Positions 53,615-61,688 of a stretch of DNA of 64,000 nucleotides are shown one piece after another. Each line of letters starts with the position of its first letter. Position 1 is the first letter of the stretch. The translations under genes and the position numbers were made by a program. The notes below the pieces were generated by a model. The model worked only from the letters and a program-made list of their open reading frames with translations. It was not told where the DNA came from and ran no database searches. The stretch spans positions 1,364,001-1,428,000 of the forward strand of contig OZ244783.1 of assembly GCA_965219635.1 (NCBI GenBank), given 5' to 3'. Origin of the DNA: JAPOXR01 sp965219635 (lineage in GTDB: Bacteria; Pseudomonadota; Alphaproteobacteria; Rhodobacterales; Rhodobacteraceae).

Positions 53615-54556
53615 ATGCTCCGGGACAGGTTTGCTCCATCGCCAAATGGACATCTGCATCTCGGTCATGCCTATTCCGCCCTATTTGCCTGGGACTCGGT
53701 GCGCAGGGCAAATGGCGAGTTCATTCTCCGCATCGAAGACATAGATACCGCGCGCTCACGGCCGGAATTCGAAGCAGCGATCCTTCAGGACATGGCCTGG
53801 CTTGGCATCGAGTGGAACTCACCGGTCATGCGCCAGTCAGCCAGGATGGACGCCTACGAAAATGCACTGGCCCAGTTGGCGGAAATAGGTGTCTGTTACC
53901 CATGCAACTGTACAAGAGCCGATATCCGCAATGCCCTTTCGGCGCCGCAGGAAACCGGCCACCCGGCAAACGGTTCCTCGGCAAAGCAACCTCCCTATCC
54001 CGGAACTTGCCGCAACCGTTCAATGACGAGCCGCACCGAACTTGACGCCGTCCGGCTGAATATGGGCAAGGCCATTTCTGTGCTAGGTGGAAGGGAGGCG
54101 GTCAACAGGATCTGGTTCGATGACACCGGAGAAATCCATGAAGGCCGCCACCAGCTGTCCGCAAACACGCTACTGAACAGCCATGGCGACATCGTCATCG
54201 CCCGCAAGGACATCAGGACTTCCTATCATCTGGCCGTTGTCGTCGACGACGCCGAACAGAAAGTCACTCAAGTCACACGTGGCGCCGATCTCTTCGGCGC
54301 AACCGAAATCCACCGTCTGCTGCAGGAACTGCTAGGTTTACCGGTTCCCGTCTGGAACCATCATCGCCTGATCCGGGACGGCGACGGCAAGAGGATGGCA
54401 AAGCGGCGAGAATCGAGATCAATCCGATCCTTTCGCGAGGAAGGTGGCTCGCCCGAAGAACTTAGACGCCTCATTGGTCTTTCGTCCGTATCCGGTGTTT
54501 CGCCGGGGCAAGGCGAACCAGCTTCAGCCCGATTCAATATCCGTGAAGAAACATGA
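53615..54556 (+). CDS. gluQRS: Glutamyl-Q tRNA(Asp) synthetase
   Basis: Attaches glutamate to queuosine at position 34 of tRNA(Asp). The 313-residue protein is a truncated glutamyl-tRNA synthetase core: FAPSPNGHLHLGHAYSA (HIGH site), LRIEDIDTARSRPEF, the zinc-site stretch CYPCNCTRADI and KRMAKRRESRSI (KMSKS-like). It lacks an anticodon-binding domain, which separates it from GltX. Its last 33 bases overlap the convergent hisI gene. Confidence 0.93.
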   Translation: MLRDRFAPSPNGHLHLGHAYSALFAWDSVRRANGEFILRIEDIDTARSRPEFEAAILQDMAWLGIEWNSPVMRQSARMDAYENALAQLAEIGVCYPCNCTRADIRNALSAPQETGHPANGSSAKQPPYPGTCRNRSMTSRTELDAVRLNMGKAISVLGGREAVNRIWFDDTGEIHEGRHQLSANTLLNSHGDIVIARKDIRTSYHLAVVVDDAEQKVTQVTRGADLFGATEIHRLLQELLGLPVPVWNHHRLIRDGDGKRMAKRRESRSIRSFREEGGSPEELRRLIGLSSVSGVSPGQGEPASARFNIREET

Positions 54557-54868
54557 ACGTTTACCCGTATGGCAAGCAGCGCCAATCTGGTCGACTTGCG
54601 CCAGCAGGCAATCACGGTCGCAATCGATGCTGAGGCTGACAAGCGACTGCTGGTGTCCACTGGTCGCCCCCTTTTCCCAGTAGCACTGGCGTGATCGGGA
54701 CCAGTATGTCATCCTGCCGCTGCTAAGCGTCCGTCTCAGCGACTCTTCATTCATCCAGGCCATCATCAAGACTTCGCCATTCTGGTGGTCTTGTGCAATG
54801 ACAGGAACCAGCCCGTTGCTGTCGAATTTGACATTGGCTGCTTCGGCGGCAATGGTCGATCTTTGCAA
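54524..54868 (-). CDS. hisI: Phosphoribosyl-AMP cyclohydrolase
   Basis: Opens the purine ring of phosphoribosyl-AMP, the third step of histidine synthesis. The 114-residue protein has VLMMAWMNEESLRRTL and the zinc and magnesium cluster around IDCDRDCLLAQ, ACHTG and SCFF (Cys83, Cys99, Cys106 and acidic residues). It starts at a TTG at 54868, with AGGA roughly nine bases before. There is no fused HisE domain, so the two activities are separate here. It is convergent with gluQRS and divergent from the scaffold gene. Confidence 0.92.
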   Translation of the reverse strand: MQRSTIAAEAANVKFDSNGLVPVIAQDHQNGEVLMMAWMNEESLRRTLSSGRMTYWSRSRQCYWEKGATSGHQQSLVSLSIDCDRDCLLAQVDQIGAACHTGKRSCFFTDIESG

Positions 54869-54918
54869 AGTTCCAATCCTGCACTAACTGTTCAACGTGA
54901 ATGACGGGAACGATGTGA

Positions 54919-55365
54919 ATGGGCGAAGAAGTCGATCTGATCAAGCTGTATTCTCAGCAAATTCTGCAGCTTGCCGCCAATATTCCGCTGACTGAGCCGT
55001 TGGACTGTCCCGATGCCAGCGCCAAGGCGCGCTCCCCGCTTTGCGGATCAACCGTCACTGTAGCGTTGAAACTCGACCAAGGCCGGATTGCCGGATTCAG
55101 CCAGGATGTAAAGGCCTGCGCTCTGGGGCAGGCAACTGCCTCGGTGGTTGGTTCGAACATCATTGGCAGGAGCCGCGAGCAGATCCAGAAGGCCTTCAAC
55201 CAGCTTTCAGCGATGTTGCGTGATGAAGGCCCACCGCCAGAGCATCCATTCAATGACCTTTATCTTCTGGAGCCTGCGCGCAAGTACAAGAACAGGCACG
55301 CTTCCATCCTGCTTTCACTGGAAGCAACCCTTTCGGCATTTGACGAAGCAACCGGCGCCAGCTGA
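54919..55365 (+). CDS. IscU/NifU-N-like iron-sulfur scaffold family protein
   Basis: A 148-residue protein of the IscU-like scaffold fold. Family marks are ARSPLCGSTVTVALKLDQ with Cys42, QDVKACALGQATASVVGS with Cys67, and the C-terminal LEPARKYKNRHASILL. A third cysteine sits early, at 30 (LDCPDA), but the usual IscU third ligand near residue 105 is missing, as in the alphaproteobacterial group found beside hisI/folE. Cluster assembly is therefore only inferred. It diverges from hisI with 50 bases between starts. Confidence 0.85.
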   Translation: MGEEVDLIKLYSQQILQLAANIPLTEPLDCPDASAKARSPLCGSTVTVALKLDQGRIAGFSQDVKACALGQATASVVGSNIIGRSREQIQKAFNQLSAMLRDEGPPPEHPFNDLYLLEPARKYKNRHASILLSLEATLSAFDEATGAS

Positions 55366-55434
55366 GTGCTACCCACTCATCGCCGGACGGCACCGATTGG
55401 CCGAGAAGGACATCCTGGCATTCCTCTGCATCGA

Positions 55435-56400
55435 TCACCCGGTGGCTTGGCCAGCAGCAACGTCAAATAAGGAGACCTCAGGAGGCCCCGCCTCCCGTTG
55501 AAGCCTTTCTTGCGTAATGCGGATATACTCGCTTGAAGTTTCGTAGCCGACCCACTTCCGGCCAGCCCCCACTGCCGCAACGGCCGTGGTTCCGGACCCC
55601 ATGAATGGATCAAGTACGACATCCTGACTGAAGGTATAGAGTTGGATTAACCGAAGGGGCAATTGCACTGGAAACGGTGCCGGATGCCGAGTCCTCTTTG
55701 CCGACTCGGTGGGCATGCTCCAGATGCTCTTGGTGCATTCAAGAAATTCGTCCCTCCCGATCGTGGACTCCCTCCCTGCCCCGTCGGCACGGCTGAATCC
55801 TTCCTTGCAGAAGACCAGAATATATTCGTGCGTATCACGCAAGACCGGGTTTGCGGCAGACCGCCAACTTCCCCAGGCGCATGAGGCCCCGGCACTGGCG
55901 CCCTTGTTCCAGATTATCTCGCCTCTCATCAAAAACCCGGCATCCAATGCCTGCGCCGCAATCATGTGATTGAGCGGAAGATAGGGCTTGCGGCCGACAT
56001 TCGCGATGTTGATGCACGCGCGGCCTCCCGGAACCAGTACCCGGTAGGTTTCCCGCCAGACCCGATTGAGCATTTCCAGATACTCATTCATCGGAACATC
56101 GTCATCGTAGTCCTTTCCCACGTTGTAGGGTGGAGACGTCACCATCAAGTGAACGCTTCCATCCGGAAGCTCCGGCATTGCCTCGCTAGAATGATGGTGG
56201 ACCACATCCGTCTCCAACTCACTCGGGACACTGATCCCGGCGCCAGTGGATGCCATTTGGCGGGTGTCCCGGGATTTCGGCTCTTCATACATCCGCCTGC
56301 CATAGAAGCCGGATGAATCATGCCCCAGGCGGCCTGAGGTTCCGAATGACCGCATTCGGGTGCCACCAGTGGGCCTATTCGGCCTTTTGGTTTCTTTCAC
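55435..56400 (-). CDS. Orphan site-specific DNA methyltransferase (TSPPY type)
   Basis: A 321-residue beta-type DNA methyltransferase. Motif IV is TSPPYNVGKDYDDD near residue 89, and the SAM motif FMGSGTTAVAA comes after it near the C-terminus. SPPY is more common in N4-cytosine enzymes, whereas CcrM-type adenine enzymes have DPPY. It starts at a GTG (56400) with GGAGG five bases upstream. The N-terminal 75 residues are extra and poorly conserved in appearance. No restriction gene adjoins it. It is the last gene of a leftward series after ligA-recG, 290 bases from recG; that gap shows no gene. Confidence 0.88.
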   Translation of the reverse strand: MKETKRPNRPTGGTRMRSFGTSGRLGHDSSGFYGRRMYEEPKSRDTRQMASTGAGISVPSELETDVVHHHSSEAMPELPDGSVHLMVTSPPYNVGKDYDDDVPMNEYLEMLNRVWRETYRVLVPGGRACINIANVGRKPYLPLNHMIAAQALDAGFLMRGEIIWNKGASAGASCAWGSWRSAANPVLRDTHEYILVFCKEGFSRADGAGRESTIGRDEFLECTKSIWSMPTESAKRTRHPAPFPVQLPLRLIQLYTFSQDVVLDPFMGSGTTAVAAVGAGRKWVGYETSSEYIRITQERLQREAGPPEVSLFDVAAGQATG

Positions 56401-56690
56401 GCCATCCTCCCTGACCGGTCATTGCAAATGCTCATGATCCTCCGATCGAGCCTGTGCCGTCCAGTGGACTCACGATGCCAATACTGCAGGCAGGTGCATC
56501 AGCAACCACAGGCAAACTGCAATAGTGAACCAACCGGGCAGATCGGTCTCGAAATTGCTTGAGCGACCTGCAAAGCACCTCCACAACGACACGAAAACCT
56601 CCAACCGCGTTCACTTCCCGCAACTCTCGTGTTTCAGGGAGTTCGGCTTTTGCAAAGTCTTGATCGTACAGTTCACATTATTCCCTCGTT

Positions 56691-58814
56691 TCAACTGCCT
56701 TGCAAATGGCCTGCCGTTTGCTCCGGCCGTGAACGCGGTGGGATCAGTATGTGGTCGAGATCGAAGAGAAACAGAAGGTTATGCATTGCGCTCTTTCGGG
56801 CAGACAGGAAATCGGGATTGTCTTTCATGATTCCGCGCGCGAACCGGCGGGCATCTTCGAGAAGGTCGGACTGGCCAATCGGGTCGGCGTAACGATAGCC
56901 ATCGGTACCAGCCTGGCGGACTCCAAGCAGATCTCCATTCCCACGCAAACCCAAATCAGCCTCTGCAATCTCGAACCCGTCATTGGTTTGCCGGATTGTC
57001 GCCAGCCGCGATCTGGCCATATCGGTCAGCGGCGAGTTGTAGATAAGCACGCATGCCGACTCTTCCGTGCCTCTACCCACCCTCCCGCGCAGTTGATGCA
57101 ATTGTGCGAGGCCAAATCGCTCTGCCGACTCGATTACCATTATGGTTGCAGACGGTATGTCCATTCCGACCTCAACAACCGTGGTAGCAACAAGAATACG
57201 GGCGTCGCCTTCAAGGAAGCGTTCCATAGCAGAAGCACGGCGCTCCGCAGGCATTCGGCCGTGAACAAAATCGACCCGCCCCGGTAGGTTGCTGGAAAGC
57301 TCGGCTGCCCTTTCTTCCGGTGTCCAGTAGCGAGTATCGCCGGACTGCTCGACGACCGGACAAATCCAATAGGCTTGCTGCCCCCTGCCAACGGCAAGGC
57401 GAAGCCGTGCCAAGACTTCATTTGTCCTCGACGCAGGAATGACCGCGGTTGTGATTGCGGGGCGACCTCTTGGTTTTTCCGTGAGCGTCGACACGTCAGT
57501 TTCCCCGAACTTTGCCAATGCCAGGCTGCGCGGGATTGGCGTTGCAGTCATCATCAAAAGATTGGCAGACGGGTTCGATGTCAAAAGCACGCGCCTCTGT
57601 TCGACGCCGAACCTATGCTGCTCGTCGACTATAGCAAGGCGAAGATCATGAATCCTCACCCCTTGCTGTATCAGGGACTGCGTGCCGACAGCTATGTCAA
57701 CTTCCCCTGATGCAAGGGCATCCAACGACTCTCTCTTGCTTTGGAGGCTGTCGCTTCCTGTTACGAGTCCAATCGAAAGGCCCAAGCCTTCCGCAATGCC
57801 TTCAAGCGCCCTGAATTGTTGCCGTGCAAGAACTTCGGTTGGCGCCATGAGTGCACCCTGCCTGCCTTGACCGCAGGCTGCCACCAATGCCAGGAGAGCA
57901 ATTATCGTCTTGCCCGACCCAACATCTCCCTGAAGCAATCGAAGCATCCGTTCTGGCATTGCGAGGTCAGCCAGTAGCTCATCCAAGACCCGCTTCTGGC
58001 TACCGGTCAATTCAAAACCGCAACGGTCGAGCGCCTGCTGCATTCGCTGATCGTTCAAGGATACTCCCGTGCGGGATGAGCGGCGCCACTGGTGCCTGAA
58101 GGCTGAGAGAGCGATTTGGTTGGCGGCCATTTCATCGAAGGCAAGACGCTCGATTGCCAAAGCGCGATCTCTTGCTGAATGACAAGCCTTGCATGAGTGA
58201 ACCGTCAGGAGAGCTTCCTGCCAGGATCGCCAGTTTCTTTCACCACACAGGCGAATGTCATGCCACTCGGCCAGATCAGGCAACACGCCAAGTGCTGACC
58301 CAATGAACTTCCTCATCATCTTGTTGGATATGCCGTCGGTCAACGGATAGACCGGCTCGAGTTCAGGGATCTGATCAGCGCTAGCAGCCCGAACAATGTA
58401 ATCCGGATGCGTCATTTGAAGCCCGTCATTGAACACTTCAAGCTTTCCGGAAACTATCCGGACTTCACCGTCCGGAAGCACCCGCTTGAGCCGCTCGCCT
58501 ACCCTCCCGAAAAAGACGAGGTCGAATCTGCGGTCCGCTGCTTCCACAACCACCCGGCTGGGTTGTCCGGAGTGCCGTCCAGGACGATGCTCAAGGACTG
58601 TAACTTCAACAGTCACAGATGCAGGCGGTTCAAGTTCAGACATTGATACAACCCGCTGGCGTTCAACCAGGGACGACGGCAGATGAAACAGCAGATCGCG
58701 AACCAGGTGGATGTTCAGCCGTTCAAGCGAATTGCTGGCTGCAGGCCCAATCCCGCTTAGCGTACTGACACTTCTGAACAGAGGCTGCAGTTCCTCCGGA
58801 CGTACCGGTGTCAT
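56691..58814 (-). CDS. recG: ATP-dependent DNA helicase RecG
   Basis: Remodels stalled forks and branched DNA. The 707-residue protein has an N-terminal OB (wedge) domain, the P-loop LQGDVGSGKTIIALLAL, VDEQHRFGVEQR, TATPIPRSLALAKFGE and VATTVVEVGMDIPSA, then QLRGRVGRGTEESAC, all typical of RecG. It overlaps ligA by four bases (ATGA), indicating co-translation with the ligase. Confidence 0.96.
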   Translation of the reverse strand: MTPVRPEELQPLFRSVSTLSGIGPAASNSLERLNIHLVRDLLFHLPSSLVERQRVVSMSELEPPASVTVEVTVLEHRPGRHSGQPSRVVVEAADRRFDLVFFGRVGERLKRVLPDGEVRIVSGKLEVFNDGLQMTHPDYIVRAASADQIPELEPVYPLTDGISNKMMRKFIGSALGVLPDLAEWHDIRLCGERNWRSWQEALLTVHSCKACHSARDRALAIERLAFDEMAANQIALSAFRHQWRRSSRTGVSLNDQRMQQALDRCGFELTGSQKRVLDELLADLAMPERMLRLLQGDVGSGKTIIALLALVAACGQGRQGALMAPTEVLARQQFRALEGIAEGLGLSIGLVTGSDSLQSKRESLDALASGEVDIAVGTQSLIQQGVRIHDLRLAIVDEQHRFGVEQRRVLLTSNPSANLLMMTATPIPRSLALAKFGETDVSTLTEKPRGRPAITTAVIPASRTNEVLARLRLAVGRGQQAYWICPVVEQSGDTRYWTPEERAAELSSNLPGRVDFVHGRMPAERRASAMERFLEGDARILVATTVVEVGMDIPSATIMVIESAERFGLAQLHQLRGRVGRGTEESACVLIYNSPLTDMARSRLATIRQTNDGFEIAEADLGLRGNGDLLGVRQAGTDGYRYADPIGQSDLLEDARRFARGIMKDNPDFLSARKSAMHNLLFLFDLDHILIPPRSRPEQTAGHLQGS

Positions 58815-60943
58815 CCGGCCCCATCCGACCCCAGGAGATCAAGCCAACCCGCTTCGTCAACTACCTTTACGCCTAATTCCTGTGCTTTTCGGCTCTTGGA
58901 ACCACTTCCCGGCCCGGCGACTACCAAGTTGGTCTTTGATGACACTGAACCTGAAATGCGAGCTCCCATCGCTTCGGCGCGGGCCTTTGCCTCGGCGCGT
59001 GTCATCGCTGCCAGTGTGCCCGTGAACACAATTGTCAATCCGGATATCGGATTATCCGAAACTTGCGGACGTTCGACAGGCTGAATGTTCAACTGGTCCG
59101 CAAACCGCCCGATGGAATTGCTGATCCTGTCATTGCTGAATGCAGCGGCAAGCGAGTTGGCAATCTTCTCACCGATCCCTTCTATCGAAACGAGGTCCGA
59201 CCAGGCCGATTCATCCTTTTGGGCAACAGACTCCATGGCGTCACTGAATGCGCTCCAGGTGCCGTAATAGTAGGCCAGCCTCTCAGCCACGCCCTCACCG
59301 ACATGCCTGATCCCTAGCGCATATAGCATCCGATCAAGTCCGGCCTCGCGGCTTTGCTCAATTTCTGCAAACAGATTGGTTGCCGACTTCTCTCCCCAAC
59401 CATGCTGAGCATCCAGCCGGTTTTCGCCCGACCCTATCCGGTCCTTGAGGCTGAAGATATCCGCCGGTTCCTGTATGAGGTCTTCGTTATGGAACTGCTC
59501 AATGAGCTTGTCACCCAACCCTTCGATATTCAACGCGTTGCGGGATACCAGATGTTTCAGTTTTTCAACACGTTGGGCTGGACAGTTGAACTCACCAATA
59601 CACCGTCTGACTGCATCTCCTGGCTCGCGTACGGCGTCAGAACCACACACCGGGCAAACCGTAGGGAACACAAACGGGCTTGAATCCGCTTCCCTCCTGC
59701 CAAGGTCAAGATCGGACACCTTCGGTATGACATCCCCCGCACGGTGCACCTTCACCCAGTCGCCAACCCGCAAGTCCTTGCCGTCCCGGATGGGCGATCC
59801 GTCGGAGCCGCGCCCCGCGATATAATCTTCATTGTGAAGCGTCGCATTCGATACGACCACGCCACCTACCGTTACGGGGTCGAGCCTGGCAACCGGAGAA
59901 AGTGCGCCCGTTCGGCCCACCTGGATGTCGATCTGCCTGAGAGTGGTCCATGCAGTTTCGGCCGGAAACTTCGCTGAAACCGCCCACCTCGGTGCAGTGC
60001 TGCTGTTTCCGAGTCTGACCTGAAGCGGGACCTGGTTGACCTTGAAGACCACACCGTCGATGTCATACGGCAGGTTTGAGCGCCGGGCCTCCATGTCGTC
60101 GAAATAGGACATCATCTCCGCCAGTTCGGAGCAGGTTTGCACCAGCGGATTGATTGGCAACCCCATCAGCCCAAGCCGGTTCATCACTCCGGACTGAGTG
60201 TCTCCTAGTTCGCCTGAGACCTTTCCCAGCCCATGCACAAAGAACTGCAACCGCCTCTTCCGGGTGATCTCCGGATTCAGCTGGCGAATGGACCCCGCGG
60301 CAGCATTGCGCGGGTTCATGTACTGTTTGGCCCCTGCCGCCTCCTGCCGCTTGTTGAGGTCAATGAAGTCGCCATGGCTCATGTAGATTTCGCCTCGTAC
60401 ATCAATGAAGTCAGGAGCGTCGTTCAACTCCTCCGGAATTTCGGCAATGGTCCTTACATTTGCCGTGACCACCTCTCCCATCGTGCCGTCACCTCGTGTC
60501 GTCGCCCGCTGCAACGCACCATTGACGTACGTCAACGAAATCGAGAGCCCGTCGATCTTGGGTTCAGCCAGAAATTCGAGCGGAGCCTCGCTTTCAAGTC
60601 CAAGGAAGCGGCGTACTCTCGCGGTGAACTCGCGGACTTCTTCTTCGCCGAAGGCGTTATCCAAGGAAAGCATTGGAGACGCATGCTCTGCCTTGCTGAA
60701 TCCTTCAGACGGTGGCACGCCAACCCTCCCGGTGGCGCTGTCTTCGGCAGCCAGTTCCGGGAAGTTCTTCTCAAGCTGCCGTAGCTCACGCTTCCACTGA
60801 TCGTAGTGCGCATCATCAATGATTGGCTGGTCGCCCCCATGATAGGCAATATCGGCCTCCCGGAGTTGATCCTGGAGGAACTCCATCCTTCGCTTCGCCT
60901 CGTCAGGCGTGGATTCTAGCTGGTCAGCAATCAAGTCAGCCAT
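58811..60943 (-). CDS. ligA: NAD-dependent DNA ligase
   Basis: Seals nicks during replication and repair using NAD. The 710-residue protein has the adenylation site AEPKIDGLSISLTY with Lys near 129, RGDGTMGEVVTANVRTI, the four-cysteine zinc finger (CPVCGSD and CIGEFNCPAQ), helix-hairpin-helix repeats and a C-terminal BRCT domain (SGLTIVFTGTLAAMTRAEA). GGGGA precedes the ATG. Its 3' end overlaps recG. Confidence 0.97.
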   Translation of the reverse strand: MADLIADQLESTPDEAKRRMEFLQDQLREADIAYHGGDQPIIDDAHYDQWKRELRQLEKNFPELAAEDSATGRVGVPPSEGFSKAEHASPMLSLDNAFGEEEVREFTARVRRFLGLESEAPLEFLAEPKIDGLSISLTYVNGALQRATTRGDGTMGEVVTANVRTIAEIPEELNDAPDFIDVRGEIYMSHGDFIDLNKRQEAAGAKQYMNPRNAAAGSIRQLNPEITRKRRLQFFVHGLGKVSGELGDTQSGVMNRLGLMGLPINPLVQTCSELAEMMSYFDDMEARRSNLPYDIDGVVFKVNQVPLQVRLGNSSTAPRWAVSAKFPAETAWTTLRQIDIQVGRTGALSPVARLDPVTVGGVVVSNATLHNEDYIAGRGSDGSPIRDGKDLRVGDWVKVHRAGDVIPKVSDLDLGRREADSSPFVFPTVCPVCGSDAVREPGDAVRRCIGEFNCPAQRVEKLKHLVSRNALNIEGLGDKLIEQFHNEDLIQEPADIFSLKDRIGSGENRLDAQHGWGEKSATNLFAEIEQSREAGLDRMLYALGIRHVGEGVAERLAYYYGTWSAFSDAMESVAQKDESAWSDLVSIEGIGEKIANSLAAAFSNDRISNSIGRFADQLNIQPVERPQVSDNPISGLTIVFTGTLAAMTRAEAKARAEAMGARISGSVSSKTNLVVAGPGSGSKSRKAQELGVKVVDEAGWLDLLGSDGAG

Positions 60944-61688
60944 GCCAAGTCCCCAGGTTTCCCGGCAACGCCGGCTCTCGTGAGCCGCAGTCCGTTTACG
61001 TCAGGCGTCCATGAAATCAGCGTGTCTCGGCAGAATATCCGGCCCCTTCATCCATTGGCAAGCGACTGATGCGGCCAAAACGGTTTATCCCTGTGGAATA
61101 ATTCCGGTATTCCGGCATGGGCTTCACCGCGTTAGTCAGCCGGTGGTTCTGTTCCAAACAGAAATGAAAACCCAACGACAGTACACGCAGTGCGCAATCT
61201 GGTTCGGGCGGTGGCAAGCATTCGCCGAGGACTGATACATGTAGCAATCTGGCATCCGGAAGGTGCCTCACCCGCAGCAGGCCGCTCATCCTGGCTTGGG
61301 TGAAGGCAATAGAGAGTGTCGAGAGGGGCAGCTTCGACCGGACGGCATCACGCCTGCAAGTCATGCAGCACACAGGAGATGTCAGAAGTTGTATCCTTCA
61401 TGGAACACCAGCACGAAAGCGGCAACCTCCCGGGTGTCTAACGCTGGTAGCTGGCGGGATCGCAGTGCAATGCCGCCATTGGAGCAACTCAACTCCGGTT
61501 GCATCAAGCCAAATGCATGCCGCTCCGACCGTTGTACTTGGGAGTGCTTCCGCGGCCAATTTTGCCGAGTAAGACTTCTGGTCACACACGGCACCTCGAC
61601 CGCCTACGACCCCGCAATCAAAAGGTCTCCGCGGCCATGTGCTCCCACCCGGCTGCTGGGAGCACCAAGTCGCTATCGTGCCATGCGA
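60944..61688. other. 745-base intergenic region upstream of ligA
   Basis: No coding sequence is supported; the open frames present (up to about 118 residues) have no domain and biased composition. It contains the hairpin 61639-61665 after the surface-protein gene and should hold the ligA-recG promoter near its left end. I found no tRNA, riboswitch or repeat family here. It is the longest gene-free stretch in the window. Confidence 0.5.
61639..61665 (-). terminator. Hairpin after the FnIII-barrel gene, possible terminator
   Basis: GTGCTCCCA (61639-61647) and TGGGAGCAC (61657-61665) form a perfect nine-pair stem with a nine-base loop, 24 bases after the leftward gene's stop. A TTTT follows only about 14 bases further, so it is at best a weak intrinsic terminator or an mRNA-protecting stem. 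Confidence 0.5.

Noticed and set aside
61017..61373. 118-residue frame upstream of ligA
   Set aside because: There is no ribosome site, no domain, and composition is biased; probably chance.
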